The translations under genes and the position numbers were made by a program. DNA of 64,000 bases. It comes from Stutzerimonas stutzeri (lineage in GTDB: Bacteria > Pseudomonadota > Gammaproteobacteria > Enterobacterales > Pasteurellaceae). The stretch spans positions 620,001 through 684,000 of the forward strand of contig CABDVE010000001.1 of NCBI GenBank assembly GCA_901420285.1. Reading direction: 5' to 3'. A model generated the notes under the pieces. It saw nothing but the letters and a program-made list of their open reading frames with translations, ran no database searches and was not told the origin of the DNA. The first letter of the stretch is position 1. Every line of letters starts with the position of its first letter. This document shows, piece by piece, positions 8,957-18,654 of this stretch.

Positions 8957-9694
8957 TTACGGCTTAAACCAAATAACGCTCGCCATTCTTCCTGTTTTCC
9001 CTTCTCTTCGATAAGAAAAAAACAGTTCTTTTTCATTGACGGTGCAGTGATGGCCACCAAAGATTTCGCGGATGCCGAGTTTATTGAGGCGTTGTTCGGC
9101 GATTTGGTATAGGTTGCCTAGATATTTGCCTTCTTGTGTCGGGTCAGGCTTGAATGCGGTGCTGGATGAGAGATCGAAGGCCGCAAACTGTTCGACGACA
9201 TTGCGTTCCACTTGGAATGCGGTCGGTCCTATAGCAGGGCCGAGCCAGGCAATAATATCTTGTGTTGGCGCTCGGAAGCATTTCACCGTTTCTTCCAATA
9301 TGCCGTCGCATAATCCTCGCCAGCCTGCATGAGCAGCAGCAACTTCGGTGCCTTGTTTATTGGTGAAGAGCACCGGCAGGCAATCGGCGCTCATTACAAC
9401 GCAAACTTGGTTTGGTCGATTGGTATACGTCGCATCGGCTGCCAAATTGTTGCCGAAATAGGGCAGTTGAATTACTCGCGTACTGTGGGTTTGAGTTAAA
9501 AATAGTGGTGTTTGCGGGAGATTGAATTTTTCTACCAGCAAAGCGCGATTGGTTTTTACCGCGTTTCCTTCATCGCCTACGTGATCGCCGAGATTGAAAC
9601 TGTCGAATGGCACCGCACTGACACCGCCTACGCGCGTGGTGGTGAAGGCTTGGATATTGGCCGGCGCCGGCCAATTTGGAAAAACTGCGCGCAT
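8957..9694 (-). CDS. pgeF: Multicopper-oxidase-fold protein PgeF/YfiH (LACC1-like)
   Basis: A 245-residue member of the YfiH/LACC1 family (DUF152). Members act as purine nucleoside phosphorylases or as peptidoglycan editing factors that remove misincorporated Ser. The metal-site pattern is present: FLTQTHSTRVI, CVVMSADCLPVLF with its Cys, VAAAHAGWRGL, and GGHHCTVNE near the C-terminus. It starts with MRAVFPNWPAP and ends as expected. It follows rluD with a one-base gap, the arrangement seen in many gammaproteobacteria (yfiI-yfiH). A near copy of the repeat motif at 9153-9163 has one changed base. Confidence 0.92.
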   Translation of the reverse strand: MRAVFPNWPAPANIQAFTTTRVGGVSAVPFDSFNLGDHVGDEGNAVKTNRALLVEKFNLPQTPLFLTQTHSTRVIQLPYFGNNLAADATYTNRPNQVCVVMSADCLPVLFTNKQGTEVAAAHAGWRGLCDGILEETVKCFRAPTQDIIAWLGPAIGPTAFQVERNVVEQFAAFDLSSSTAFKPDPTQEGKYLGNLYQIAEQRLNKLGIREIFGGHHCTVNEKELFFSYRREGKTGRMASVIWFKP

Positions 9695-9695
9695 A

Positions 9696-10670
9696 TTAAT
9701 AATCCAATTCGCTTTTGTGTTTGATATAGTCGGTTTTTAATGCGTTCAGCAATTCGACAAAATCCTCCGGCAACGGCGCGTACCATTCCATCATTTCTCC
9801 GCTGATGGGGTGCGCTAAACGCAACATTACGGCATGTAGCGCTTGGCGTTTGAAATTGCGCAACACTTCCATAAATTGTTCGTCGGCATTTTTCGGCGGG
9901 CGCGGGCGTCCACCGTAAGTTTGGTCGCCTAATAAGGGATGGGCAATATGCGCCATATGTACACGAATTTGATGGGTTCGACCGGTTTCTAAACGTAAGC
10001 GTAAACGTGTGTAGTTGCGGTAATTTTCCATAATGCGATAGTGAGTGATCGCTGGTTTGCCCATCGGATGTACCGCCATCAGTGTACGTTTGGTAGGATG
10101 GCGCGCCATCGGCTGCTCTACTGTGCCGCCTTTCGTCATAATGCCGGATGCCACAGCTTCATATTCGCGGGTGATTTTGCGTTTTTGCAGTTCGCGCACT
10201 AATTTTGTTTGTGCCGGAATAGTTTTCGCTACCACCATTAAACCGGTGGTGTCTTTGTCTAAGCGATGCACGATGCCTGCACGTGGAACTTCCGCGATTG
10301 GCGGATAATGATAGAGCAAGGCATTTAGTACGGTGCCGGTTGGGTTGCCGGCGCCTGGATGTACCACCAGATCTTTCGGTTTATTAATGACTAAAATATC
10401 GTCGTCTTCGTAAACGATATTGAGCGGAATATTTTCAGGTGCAAAACGCGTTTCATCTTCTACTTCTACAGTGATTTCGATTTGTTCCTCGCCGAGGACT
10501 TTTTCGCGCGGTAGATTAGCAACGCGCCCATTTATTTTCACAAGTTCCGCTTCAATCCAGGTTTTTAGACGCGAACGGGAATATTCGGGGAACAACTCGG
10601 CGAGAGCTTGGTCTAATCGCTGCCCTATTTGTCCGGGCTGAACTTCAGCAGAAAGGGTAATTTGCGGCAT
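9696..10670 (-). CDS. rluD: 23S rRNA pseudouridine synthase RluD
   Basis: A 324-residue enzyme that makes pseudouridines 1911, 1915 and 1917 in helix 69 of 23S rRNA. An S4-type RNA-binding domain occupies roughly residues 16-75 (GQRLDQALAELFPEYSRSRL). The catalytic domain has the motif HRLDKDTTGLMVVAK with the nucleophilic Asp, and RTHQIRVHMAHI. Divergent from bamD, as in other gammaproteobacteria, with pgeF directly downstream. Confidence 0.95.
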   Translation of the reverse strand: MPQITLSAEVQPGQIGQRLDQALAELFPEYSRSRLKTWIEAELVKINGRVANLPREKVLGEEQIEITVEVEDETRFAPENIPLNIVYEDDDILVINKPKDLVVHPGAGNPTGTVLNALLYHYPPIAEVPRAGIVHRLDKDTTGLMVVAKTIPAQTKLVRELQKRKITREYEAVASGIMTKGGTVEQPMARHPTKRTLMAVHPMGKPAITHYRIMENYRNYTRLRLRLETGRTHQIRVHMAHIAHPLLGDQTYGGRPRPPKNADEQFMEVLRNFKRQALHAVMLRLAHPISGEMMEWYAPLPEDFVELLNALKTDYIKHKSELDY

Positions 10671-10697
10671 AAAATCTATCTCAATAACTTGAAAAAG

Positions 10698-10726
10698 TTG
10701 GCTTATTTTCCAATGTTCTATAAAAT
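10698..10726 (+). promoter_or_regulatory. Promoter of bamD
   Basis: TTGGCT at 10698-10703 and TAAAAT at 10721-10726 with a 17-base spacer, 53 bases before the bamD ATG. Confidence 0.55.
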
Positions 10727-10779
10727 GGCGGCCAATTGTATCTTATTTATTAGTTTTCGTAAAAATTAAGGAAAAAACA

Positions 10780-11568
10780 ATGCGTAAAATAAAATCTTTG
10801 GTGGTGTTTGCGATGGCTGTGTTTATTGTCGGATGTTCAAGCGCCAATAAAAGTGTGGAAGATTCTTCGGTAGAGGAACTTTATAACAAAGGCGCAAACG
10901 CATTGCAAGAAGGAGGATATTCGGAAGCGATTCGTTATTTGAATGCGGCTACGGAGCGTTTTCCTGGCAGTACTTATCAAGAGCAAGCAATGCTAGACTT
11001 AATTTATGCGAATTATAAATCGCAAGATTACACAGCGGTATTAGTGACTGTCGATAAATTTTTAAATCAATTTCCGCAAAGTCCAAACCGTGATTATGCG
11101 GTATATATGGCGGGTTTAACGAATTCGGCGACAGCGGATAATCCGATTCAAGATTTCTTCGGTATCGATCGCGCAACCCGTGAGACTAGCTCGCTGAAGA
11201 CCGCATTCGCGAATTTCCAAAGTCTTGTACGAGCCTTTCCAAATAGTCCGTATTCGCAAGACGCGCTAGCGCGTATGGCTTATATCAAAGATTCTTTAGC
11301 ACGTCATGAATTAGATATTGCAAAGTTTTATGCCAAACGTAATGCAGACGTTGCTGTGGCAAACCGTGTAGTAGGAATGCTGCAACAATATCCCGATGCG
11401 CAAGCCACTTATGAAGGTTTATTCTTAATGCGTGACGCTTACCAAAAGATGGGTTTAGAAACGCTTGCAAAGCAAACTCAACAAATTATTGACGCGAACA
11501 AAGACAAACAGTTCGGTAGCGTTAAGAAACCGGCAGAACCGGAACTTGTTGTACCGACAGCAAAATAA
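10780..11568 (+). CDS. bamD: Outer membrane assembly lipoprotein BamD
   Basis: A 262-residue lipoprotein of the BAM complex that inserts beta-barrel proteins into the outer membrane. The signal peptide ends in a lipobox VFIVGC-SS, so Cys19 is lipidated. TPR repeats follow (ELYNKGANALQEGGYSEAI, then YTAVLVTVDKFLNQFPQS). AAGGA precedes the start and a strong terminator follows the stop. It is the first of two BAM lipoproteins in this window; BamC is at 47.4 kb. Confidence 0.95.
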   Translation: MRKIKSLVVFAMAVFIVGCSSANKSVEDSSVEELYNKGANALQEGGYSEAIRYLNAATERFPGSTYQEQAMLDLIYANYKSQDYTAVLVTVDKFLNQFPQSPNRDYAVYMAGLTNSATADNPIQDFFGIDRATRETSSLKTAFANFQSLVRAFPNSPYSQDALARMAYIKDSLARHELDIAKFYAKRNADVAVANRVVGMLQQYPDAQATYEGLFLMRDAYQKMGLETLAKQTQQIIDANKDKQFGSVKKPAEPELVVPTAK

Positions 11569-11576
11569 AAGCGGAA

Positions 11577-11603
11577 AGAACCCCGATGTATATCGGGGTT
11601 TTT
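11577..11603 (+). terminator. Intrinsic terminator of bamD
   Basis: AACCCCGAT and ATCGGGGTT arms around GTAT, followed by a T-rich tail. Confidence 0.9.
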
Positions 11604-11625
11604 CTTTAACAGCAAATATCTTGTA

Positions 11626-11645
11626 CCACGAATTGTAATTCGTGG
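11626..11645. repeat. Perfect 20-base palindrome between bamD and ruvB
   Basis: CCACGAATT, GT, AATTCGTGG. It lies in a 248-base intergenic stretch between the bamD stop and the end of ruvB. The rest of that stretch is AT-rich with no supported gene. Confidence 0.45.
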
Positions 11646-11816
11646 CGTGCAAATAATTTTTGTTTGTGGTGTTTTAGGCGTCTTAAACGCAAATTGCGTG
11701 ATGATGAAATATCGCGTGATTTCATTTTCTTTAAAAAAGTTTTACGTTTTAACATTTTTACCTACTATTTGAACCCTGTTCTTATCAAGGATAATGAAAC
11801 AATAACTGTTAAGCGA

Positions 11817-12833
11817 TTACACGGAATTTTCGGTAAGTTTTTGCAAACCGAAATGACGGTAAGTTTGCGAAGTCGCAATGCGTCCTCTCGGTGTACGCTG
11901 TAAAAAACCTTGTTGGATGAGATAAGGCTCCAACACATCTTCAATAGTATCGCGTTCTTCACCGATTGCCGCTGCAAGATTATCCAGCCCTACCGGTCCG
12001 CCGTCAAAGCGCTCAAGTAGCGCGGTCAGTAATTTACGGTCTAAATAATCAAACCCTGCATCATCCACATCTAGCATCAAAAGCGCTTGTTTGGATAGAG
12101 TATATGAAATAATTCCATTATTTTTTACATCTGCATAATCACGTACGCGACGCAGTAAGCGATTAGCAATGCGCGGTGTACCGCGAGAACGACGCGCAAT
12201 TTCAAATGCCGCTTGAGGTTCTAATTGCAGATTTAAACAGGCTGCACTTCTTGCCACAATAGAGGTTAAATCTTCCTTGGAGTAAAATTCTAAGCGCTGT
12301 ACGATACCGAAACGATCACGTAGCGGTGAGGTTAACGAGCCGGCTCGTGTCGTTGCACCGACAAGAGTGAACGGCGGCAAATCTAATTTAATGGAGCGTG
12401 CGGCCGGCCCTTCGCCGATCATAATATCCAGCTGATAATCCTCCATCGCCGGATAAAGCACTTCTTCAATTGCCGGCGAAAGGCGGTGAATTTCATCAAT
12501 AAACAATACATCGTGCGGCTCAAGATTAGTTAACATCGCCGCCAAATCGCCCGCTTTTTCCAATACCGGCCCGGATGTGGTGCGAATATTCACGCCCATT
12601 TCATTAGCAACAATATTCGCCAACGTCGTTTTCCCTAATCCCGGTGGGCCGAAAATCAACAAATGATCCAACGCGTCTTGACGCAATTTTGCCGCTTTAA
12701 TGAAAATCTCCATTTGTTCGCACACCTGTGGCTGCCCTACATAATCTGCCAACAATTTTGGGCGAATAGCGCGATCAATTACGTCTTCATCAAGCTTCGC
12801 TTGGCCGCTAATAATTCTGTCTACTTCAATCAT
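11817..12833 (-). CDS. ruvB: Holliday junction branch migration helicase RuvB
   Basis: A 338-residue AAA+ ATPase that drives branch migration at Holliday junctions as part of RuvABC. Walker A is GPPGLGKTT (about residues 64-72), Walker B is FIDEIHRL, sensor 1 lies in [12 protein letters not shown], and the arginine finger region is SPLRDRFGI. The C-terminal winged-helix domain ends [16 protein letters not shown]. Last gene of the ruvC-ruvA-ruvB series, 12 bases after ruvA. Confidence 0.97.
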   Translation of the reverse strand: MIEVDRIISGQAKLDEDVIDRAIRPKLLADYVGQPQVCEQMEIFIKAAKLRQDALDHLLIFGPPGLGKTTLANIVANEMGVNIRTTSGPVLEKAGDLAAMLTNLEPHDVLFIDEIHRLSPAIEEVLYPAMEDYQLDIMIGEGPAARSIKLDLPPFTLVGATTRAGSLTSPLRDRFGIVQRLEFYSKEDLTSIVARSAACLNLQLEPQAAFEIARRSRGTPRIANRLLRRVRDYADVKNNGIISYTLSKQALLMLDVDDAGFDYLDRKLLTALLERFDGGPVGLDNLAAAIGEERDTIEDVLEPYLIQQGFLQRTPRGRIATSQTYRHFGLQKLTENSV

Positions 12834-12845
12834 TAAGCTATCCTA

Positions 12846-13457
12846 TTACAAAGCCGTTTTTAAGGCTTCGCGAATTAATTGCTCACGACTTAATTCCGGT
12901 TTCGTCACGCGTTTTACCATTTTTTCCGCCTCCGTCGGTTTATAACCGAGCGCGATTAATGCGGCTACTGCTTCTTCGGCTGCGCTTTCCGAATGCGGTG
13001 CTGTCAGCGATGTTGAAATATGGCTGTTTTCCACGAAGAAGTCGTTTTGTATCAAGCCTTTAAATTTGCCTTTTAATTCTACTAATAAACGTTCTGCCGT
13101 TTTCTTGCCTACTCCGGGAATTTTAATTAATTTCGACAATTCTTCGTGTTCAATCGCATAAGTGAATTGTTCCACCGACATGGCAGACAAAATTGCTAAC
13201 GCCAGTTTTGGTCCGACGCCGTTGGTTTTGATCAGTTCGCGGAATAAAGTGCGGTCGGTTTTTTGCGCAAACCCAAATAGCAAATGGGCATCTTCACGCA
13301 CTACAAGATGAGTAAATAAAGTGGTTTCTTGCCCAGTTTCAGGCAGATTATAGAAACTCGTCATCGGCAATAGTAGCTCATAGCCCACGCCTTGTACGTC
13401 GAGTAAAATTTCAGGAGGGAGTTTTTCTAACAGAATGCCTTTTAAACGGCCAATCAT
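12846..13457 (-). CDS. ruvA: Holliday junction DNA-binding protein RuvA
   Basis: A 203-residue protein that forms the tetrameric platform binding Holliday junctions. It begins [12 protein letters not shown], has the two helix-hairpin-helix motifs ([16 protein letters not shown] and [18 protein letters not shown]), a flexible linker, and the C-terminal domain III that contacts RuvB ([17 protein letters not shown]). The linker contains a near copy of the repeat motif (GAATGCGGTGCT near 12993) encoding Thr-Ala-Pro-His-Ser. Confidence 0.96.
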   Translation of the reverse strand: MIGRLKGILLEKLPPEILLDVQGVGYELLLPMTSFYNLPETGQETTLFTHLVVREDAHLLFGFAQKTDRTLFRELIKTNGVGPKLALAILSAMSVEQFTYAIEHEELSKLIKIPGVGKKTAERLLVELKGKFKGLIQNDFFVENSHISTSLTAPHSESAAEEAVAALIALGYKPTEAEKMVKRVTKPELSREQLIREALKTAL

Positions 13458-13498
13458 AATCGATCCATAAGCAAAAATTTTTGCATAGAATAAAATAA

Positions 13499-13519
13499 AA
13501 CTGGACGAACATCCAGTTA
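13499..13519 (-). terminator. Hairpin overlapping the ruvC stop codon
   Basis: AACTGGA and TCCAGTT arms, which include the stop codon of ruvC, followed on the minus strand by TTATTTTATT. The T-run is interrupted, so it probably attenuates rather than blocks transcription into ruvA. Confidence 0.45.
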
Positions 13520-14089
13520 AATTTTTAAACGGAAGCGACCTCGACTGTATCGAGTTTGCAAAAGTGTAGCCGATTTTTCCTGTGTTTTATGTTGACTTGC
13601 CGCACCGGCAACGTGAAAAGAATGTTGTATGGAATGGGCGTGGGTAATGGCGATTGCCAAGGCATCGGCTGCGTCGACTTGCGGCTTGTCGGAGAGTTTA
13701 AGAATGCGGGTGACCATTTCCTGTACCTGAACTTTATCTGCTGAACCGATACCGACTACAGTTTGCTTCACCAAGCGCGCCGCATATTCGAACACCGGTA
13801 AATCATGATTCACCGCCGCGACTATCGCCGTACCACGCGCTTGTCCCAACTTTAATGCTGAGTCGGCATTTTTTGCCATGAAAACCTGCTCAATGGCAAA
13901 CATATTCGGTTGAAATTGCGTAATAATTTCTGTTACGCCTGCATAAATTCGTTTTAAGCGGGTCGGCAAATCTTCTACTTGGGTGCGAATTGTGCCACTA
14001 CCAAGATATTCCAACTGCCGTCTATTCTGCTGAATCACACCATAACCAGTCACACGGGAACCGGGGTCAATGCCTAAAATAATGTTCAT
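13517..14089 (-). CDS. ruvC: Holliday junction resolvase RuvC
   Basis: A 190-residue endonuclease that cuts Holliday junctions. It starts [19 protein letters not shown] with catalytic Asp7; the second acidic residue is in [15 protein letters not shown] (Glu), and the last pair lies in [16 protein letters not shown]. It lies in the order yebC-ruvC-ruvA-ruvB. The tail after residue 170 ([10 protein letters not shown] onward) is less conserved. Confidence 0.96.
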   Translation of the reverse strand: MNIILGIDPGSRVTGYGVIQQNRRQLEYLGSGTIRTQVEDLPTRLKRIYAGVTEIITQFQPNMFAIEQVFMAKNADSALKLGQARGTAIVAAVNHDLPVFEYAARLVKQTVVGIGSADKVQVQEMVTRILKLSDKPQVDAADALAIAITHAHSIQHSFHVAGAASQHKTQEKSATLLQTRYSRGRFRLKI

Positions 14090-14100
14090 GGTTTTAAATA

Positions 14101-14127
14101 AAAATGGGTAGCTTTCCTACCCATTTA
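14101..14127 (-). terminator. Terminator between yebC and ruvC
   Basis: ATGGGTAG and CTACCCAT arms with a five-base loop. Read on the minus strand the hairpin is followed by TTTTATTT, just past the yebC stop and before ruvC. Confidence 0.65.
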
Positions 14128-14135
14128 TTACATAA

Positions 14136-14876
14136 TTACAGTTGTGCAGCGACTTCATCGCTAATTTCACCGTTGTGATAGACATTTTGCACGTCATCAC
14201 AGTCTTCCAACATATCAATTAAACGAAGCAGTTTCGGTGCGGTTTCAAGATCAAGATCCACAGTAGTTGACGGAATCATCGTTACTTCCGCTTCTTGCAC
14301 TTTAAATCCCGCAGCTTCAATGCCATCGCGTACGGAACCTAATTCTTCCCATGCGGTATAAATTTCAAATGAACCATCATCTTGCGGCTGAACATCATCT
14401 GCTCCGGCTTCAATTGCAGCTTCCATTAGCGCGTCTTCATCCGCCTGGTTTACTAAAATTAACCCTTTTTTGCTGAATAAATAACCAACAGAACCTTCTG
14501 TTCCTAAGTTACCGCCACATTTAGTGAAACTCGGGCGTACTTGGGAAATTGTACGGTTGGCGTTATCGCTTAAGCATTCCACCATTACTGCCGTGCCGCC
14601 TGGGCCGTAACCTTCATAGATTTTGGTTTCCATATTGGTGTCATCGCCGCCGCCCACACCGCGCTCAATAGCACGATTGATCGTATCGCGGGTCATATTG
14701 TTGCTTAAGGCTTTATCCACCGCCGCACGTAAACGTGGGTTAGAACCGACATCGCCGCCACCGATTTTTGCTGCGGTCACTAATTCGCGAATTAATTTAG
14801 TAAAAATTTTGCCGCGTTGCGCATCTTGCGCTGCTTTGCGGTGTTTAATATTTGCCCACTTACTATGGCCTGCCAT
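14136..14876 (-). CDS. yebC: YebC/PmpR family protein
   Basis: A 246-residue member of the YebC/TACO1 family, annotated as a transcriptional regulator in many genomes and recently linked to translation of difficult peptide stretches. The family start [19 protein letters not shown] is intact, as are the [21 protein letters not shown] motif and the acidic C-terminal domain. It sits between nudB and ruvC, an order widely shared in gammaproteobacteria. Confidence 0.95.
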   Translation of the reverse strand: MAGHSKWANIKHRKAAQDAQRGKIFTKLIRELVTAAKIGGGDVGSNPRLRAAVDKALSNNMTRDTINRAIERGVGGGDDTNMETKIYEGYGPGGTAVMVECLSDNANRTISQVRPSFTKCGGNLGTEGSVGYLFSKKGLILVNQADEDALMEAAIEAGADDVQPQDDGSFEIYTAWEELGSVRDGIEAAGFKVQEAEVTMIPSTTVDLDLETAPKLLRLIDMLEDCDDVQNVYHNGEISDEVAAQL

Positions 14877-14887
14877 ATTGTTTCCTT

Positions 14888-15334
14888 CTATTTTGTTAAA
14901 TCGAGTAAATATTTTCTTATCGCTTCTGCGTTATTTGGGGATTTCGTGATTTTAATTGCTTGTGTTGGCGAAACCCATTGAAAAGCGAGATGTTCGGTTA
15001 ACTCAGGAATAAATTCCTGTTCTACCGACAACAGAAACCAATGCTCTCGGCAATGGGTCACATTCGGTGCGTATTTATAACGGAAATGCGGAAAAATTTC
15101 AAATTCTACGCTTTTATTACAATCAAAAAGTTCGGTCGAATTTTCCGAAATTTTTAACCGCACTTCTTCCCAAACTTCACGCATTGCAGTTTCTTTTGGT
15201 GTCTCACCGAGTTCAAGGGAACCGGTGACCGATTGCCAAAAATCGGTATCATCACGGCGTTGAAGCATCAAAACTCTACCGCTATTTTGAGCATAAATAA
15301 CGACCAGTACAGATTGATTATTTTTATATTTCAC
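14888..15334 (-). CDS. nudB: Dihydroneopterin triphosphate diphosphatase NudB
   Basis: A 148-residue Nudix hydrolase that removes pyrophosphate from dihydroneopterin triphosphate in folate synthesis. The Nudix box is [20 protein letters not shown] (about residues 37-56) with all key Glu residues. It is 11 bases upstream of yebC. In Haemophilus aspS usually lies just upstream of nudB; here its place is taken by the NRAMP-like gene. A classical uptake signal ACCGCACTT lies inside the gene at 15167-15175. Confidence 0.93.
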   Translation of the reverse strand: MKYKNNQSVLVVIYAQNSGRVLMLQRRDDTDFWQSVTGSLELGETPKETAMREVWEEVRLKISENSTELFDCNKSVEFEIFPHFRYKYAPNVTHCREHWFLLSVEQEFIPELTEHLAFQWVSPTQAIKITKSPNNAEAIRKYLLDLTK

Positions 15335-15387
15335 CCAGATACCTGCTTTATTTAGGAAATTTTTCGCTAATAAAATGCTATAAAAAA

Positions 15388-15424
15388 CAACCGCACTTTG
15401 AAAATGGATCTCAAAGTGCGGTCG
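15388..15424 (-). terminator. Terminator made of an inverted pair of classical uptake signals
   Basis: ACCGCACTTTG at 15390-15400 and CAAAGTGCGGT at 15412-15422 are perfect arms. On the minus strand the hairpin is followed by TTGTTTTTT, downstream of the NRAMP-like gene. Paired uptake signals used as terminators are well known in Haemophilus. Confidence 0.85.
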
Positions 15425-15439
15425 ATTTAGGTGACGTTT

Positions 15440-16708
15440 TTAGCTTAACCAACCTGCTTGTTGCGCAATAAATAAGGCAGCAAATGCGGTTAAATAGAAT
15501 AAGCCAATAAAGGATAACCACAATAATCCGCCTTTCACGCTGTGTTTGGCTTTCATAGTTAAGGATAAATTTAACCAAGCGAAAACTGGTGCGGAAACAA
15601 AGGAAGCGATCATCGCGAATTTTAACATCGGGCCAACGGCGTTATTAAAGTAGAAAATAATTGCCAAACCGGATAATGCCGCCAAAACCATCGCGATATT
15701 TAAGGTTCTCACCGAACTCTCATGTTTGCCGAGCAATAAACGCAAGGATTCAACGTTGGTACGGGAATAGCCGTCGATAACGGTAATTGTGGTGCCAAAC
15801 ATACACATAAATGCAATCACGGCAATCAGTAAGCGTGCCCATTCACCAATCGTGCTGGCATACATATTGATAAGTTGTGCAATATATTTACCGCCCACCA
15901 TTTCCACGGTTTCAGGTGAACCAAATTGTACCAAAGCACCAAGCGCTAAGAACACAACTGCTAAAATAGCCGTGCCGATGTACCCTACGTTAAAGTCAAA
16001 CAATCCGTCCTGATAGGAAACTTTGGTCAAGCGACGTTTTGCCACCACCCACATGGAGTTAATGGCAGAAATTTCAATTGGTGCCGGCATCCAACCCATT
16101 AATGCTACCAAAAATGCTAAATTTGCTAATTCCCATGGCGAAGGCGCAACAAAATCTGCTGGTGCGACACCTTGCATGCCGTTACGCATGAGGGCAACCA
16201 CCACCGCGCTGACTGTTGTAATGGTTAAGGCGATCATGATGATTTTAGATAAGCTGTCCAGCAGGCGATATTTGCCTAATAATAAAATCCCGGTGGTTAC
16301 AAGAATCACCAACGAACTCAATACTGGCATAGGCAATGGAATCGGAGTGATGAAGGTTAAAATTGCTGCGGTTAATAAACCGACCGCCGCTGTGTTAATT
16401 ACGGTTGCAAAAATGTTCAGAATCAGAAATAACCACAAATAGAATTTACCTTTTTGGCGATACCCTTCCAGCAAGGTATTACCAGTATCAAGGGTGTATT
16501 GCACGCCAAAACGGAAGAAAGGATATTTAAATAAATTGGCAAGGATAACAATGCTCACCAACTCCCAACCGTAAATCGCGCCCGCTTGGGTGGAGGCGAT
16601 AATATGTGAGCCGCCGACGGCAGCGGATGCCATCACAATTCCCGGCCCTAAGGCGGCAAATTTACTTGCCCAGGTGGATTTTTCTACTGGATTTGAAACT
16701 TCACTCAT
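15440..16708 (-). CDS. NRAMP-superfamily transporter lacking canonical metal motifs
   Basis: A 422-residue membrane protein with about eleven hydrophobic segments and the LeuT-like NRAMP fold. The TM1 region, GPGIVMASAAVGGSHIIAST, aligns with the metal-binding helix of MntH but has VGGS where true NRAMPs have DPGN. The TM6 region reads GWMPAPIEISA where MntH has the MPH motif. Without the Asp, Asn and His ligands, Mn2+/Fe2+ transport is unlikely. Some relatives in bacteria (YcsG type) lie beside 5-oxoprolinase genes; that context is absent here, so the substrate is unknown. AAGAGA precedes the ATG. Confidence 0.8.
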   Translation of the reverse strand: MSEVSNPVEKSTWASKFAALGPGIVMASAAVGGSHIIASTQAGAIYGWELVSIVILANLFKYPFFRFGVQYTLDTGNTLLEGYRQKGKFYLWLFLILNIFATVINTAAVGLLTAAILTFITPIPLPMPVLSSLVILVTTGILLLGKYRLLDSLSKIIMIALTITTVSAVVVALMRNGMQGVAPADFVAPSPWELANLAFLVALMGWMPAPIEISAINSMWVVAKRRLTKVSYQDGLFDFNVGYIGTAILAVVFLALGALVQFGSPETVEMVGGKYIAQLINMYASTIGEWARLLIAVIAFMCMFGTTITVIDGYSRTNVESLRLLLGKHESSVRTLNIAMVLAALSGLAIIFYFNNAVGPMLKFAMIASFVSAPVFAWLNLSLTMKAKHSVKGGLLWLSFIGLFYLTAFAALFIAQQAGWLS

Positions 16709-17069
16709 AAAATTTTCTCTTATAAATTAACTAGGAAATAGAGGCTGCTATTTATAATAGAATTTTATTCTTGAGTAAAGGAGGTAAGATTCCTTTCTCT
16801 GAGGAACTATAAAGATAAAAAACTAATAATTTATTATTTTTAGAATATAATTTTAAAACTTCGCTGAGTAATAAGTAAACGTGCCAAGAAAATGATAGGT
16901 TTTAGTAAATAAAATTTTTTAGACTGAAAAAATTACGGTGTAAAATTTTAGCGCAGGACATTATTTTCTCATTTTATTTCGTAGTAAATTAAATGAGCAC
17001 GGTTTGTTCTTCCTACTTTCTTGCACCATTTTGCTTTTATTGGATAGGACAATATTTCCCCATAAAAAA
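16709..17069. other. Intergenic region upstream of the NRAMP-like gene
   Basis: An AT-rich stretch with no supported gene. The minus strand carries a short hairpin (AAAGGA / TCCTTT near 16778-16797) and the ribosome site of the transporter. I looked for a manganese or yybP-ykoY type riboswitch and did not recognise one. Confidence 0.5.
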
Positions 17070-17117
17070 ATCTGCATCCAATAAGTTGATTGTGATTTCA
17101 ACTTATTGGATGCAGAT
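17063..17117 (-). terminator. Strong terminator of the DASS transporter gene
   Basis: Perfect 20-base arms: ATCTGCATCCAATAAGTTGA at 17070-17089 and its complement at 17098-17117, with an eight-base loop. On the minus strand seven T follow. The outer ten bases of the stem (ATCTGCATCC / GGATGCAGAT) recur in the rplS terminator. Confidence 0.9.
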
Positions 17118-17166
17118 AAAGTACATATTTTTATGGGATTTTATTAAAATTCTTTTAGAAAAATAA

Positions 17167-18552
17167 TTAATTTAACCAGAAGAAGTAGCCTACTGTGGCA
17201 ATAACGAGCACGCAGACAATATTTAATACGAAGCCAGCACGAACCATTTCTTTTTGTTCCACACAGCCTGTTCCGAATACAATGGCATTTGGCGGAGTCG
17301 CTACAGGTAACATGAAGGCACAGGAAGCGCCTAAACCGATAATTAGGGCTAAACCGATTTCTGGAATGCCTAAAGATTGCGCAATAGAAATAAAGATTGG
17401 TACCAATAATGCAGCACTCGCTGTGTTGGACGTAAATTCGGTTAAGAAAATGATAAAGGTTGCTACTAATAAGCCGATTAAGTAGTAATGTTGGTCTTGC
17501 ACTAAGAAAACGATGCCGTCAGCAAGAATTTTGCTAGCGCCGGAATCTTTTAACACAGCACTTAACGTTAAACCACCGCCGAATAACATTAATACACCCC
17601 AATCAGTATTCTCTTGAATTTGTTTCCAGTTAGCGACACCGGTTGAGCAGATAATAATTGCGGCAAGTAATGCGACTACGCTATCAAAGCTGGCTATATT
17701 CTTTTGTAATCCCAATAAACCGGAAATTAACGGATTAATTTGTCCACTGAAAATCCAACAAAGTGCAATAAAACCAAAAATTACAAGGGTTAGAATACGT
17801 TGTTGATTCATTTCGATTTTTTCAAAAGATTGTTCAAACTTCATATTTAATTTAGGTTTGAACACAATCCAAAGTGTACCGATCATTAATGGCATCAAAA
17901 TGATCATAACAGGCAGTCCGTACCATAACCAATCGGAGAATGTAAGGTGCAAATTACTTGCTACGATAGCATTTGGCGGGCTACCAACGAGTGTTCCCAT
18001 ACCGCCGATACTCGCACTATAAGCAATCCCCAATAATACGAAGACGTAAGTATTATGTTCTTTTTCACGATCCATTCGGCTTAAAATTCCCATTGCGAGT
18101 GGCAACATCATGGCTGCGGTGGCAGTATTACTCATCCACATGGAAAGGAAAGCGGTAATTAGGAAGAGATAAATTACGGCGATCAAAAGATTACCTTGAG
18201 CCAAAGTCATAATTTTGTTGGCAATCATTTTATCGAGCTTTTGCATATGTAATGCGGTTGCTAAAGCAAAACCGCCGAAGAATAAGAAAATAGTCGGATC
18301 GGAAAACGTAGCTAGAGCTTGTTTAGTGGTGACGAGATTAAGTGCAATTGCCAATAATGGCACAAGTAATGCGGTGATAGTAACGTGTAGGGCTTCACTT
18401 AACCAAAGTACGGCGATAAAACCGAGCAGAGCCAAACCGGCGTTTTCTTTAGGCGCGAAAGGTAAAAACTTCAATAAAAAGAAAAACAGCACGATATCTG
18501 CGATGAATATAATGCTATTTTTATGGTTTTTGCGTGAAGATAATTCGTTCAT
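17167..18552 (-). CDS. DASS/SLC13 family anion:sodium symporter
   Basis: A 461-residue membrane permease of the divalent-anion:Na+ symporter family. Both substrate/sodium-binding SNT signatures are present: MWMSNTATAAMMLPLAMGIL (about residue 135) and TEFTSNTASAALLVP (about residue 380), with the paired re-entrant segments around them. MVGSPPN-like and ATPPNAIVFGTG loops also fit. Substrates are probably C4-dicarboxylates or citrate, not determinable here. An upstream GTG (18564) is in frame, but GGAGG lies at the right distance before the ATG at 18552. It is a single transcription unit with its own terminator. Confidence 0.9.
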   Translation of the reverse strand: MNELSSRKNHKNSIIFIADIVLFFFLLKFLPFAPKENAGLALLGFIAVLWLSEALHVTITALLVPLLAIALNLVTTKQALATFSDPTIFLFFGGFALATALHMQKLDKMIANKIMTLAQGNLLIAVIYLFLITAFLSMWMSNTATAAMMLPLAMGILSRMDREKEHNTYVFVLLGIAYSASIGGMGTLVGSPPNAIVASNLHLTFSDWLWYGLPVMIILMPLMIGTLWIVFKPKLNMKFEQSFEKIEMNQQRILTLVIFGFIALCWIFSGQINPLISGLLGLQKNIASFDSVVALLAAIIICSTGVANWKQIQENTDWGVLMLFGGGLTLSAVLKDSGASKILADGIVFLVQDQHYYLIGLLVATFIIFLTEFTSNTASAALLVPIFISIAQSLGIPEIGLALIIGLGASCAFMLPVATPPNAIVFGTGCVEQKEMVRAGFVLNIVCVLVIATVGYFFWLN

Positions 18553-18654
18553 AAGTTCCTCCACATTAGCTACTCAGATGAACGAAATTTATGTTAAAGG
18601 AATGTTATTGACTTGCAACGGGCAAAATTCAAAAGTGTGATCAAGTGCAAAAAA

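Noticed and set aside
11664..11903. Open frame of 79 codons between bamD and ruvB
   Set aside because: It runs into the antisense of ruvB; composition is irregular and no ribosome site is seen.
16709..17040. Possible riboswitch upstream of the NRAMP-like gene
   Set aside because: I looked for the manganese (yybP-ykoY) and magnesium leader patterns; only short AT-rich hairpins are present, and the transporter lacks metal ligands.
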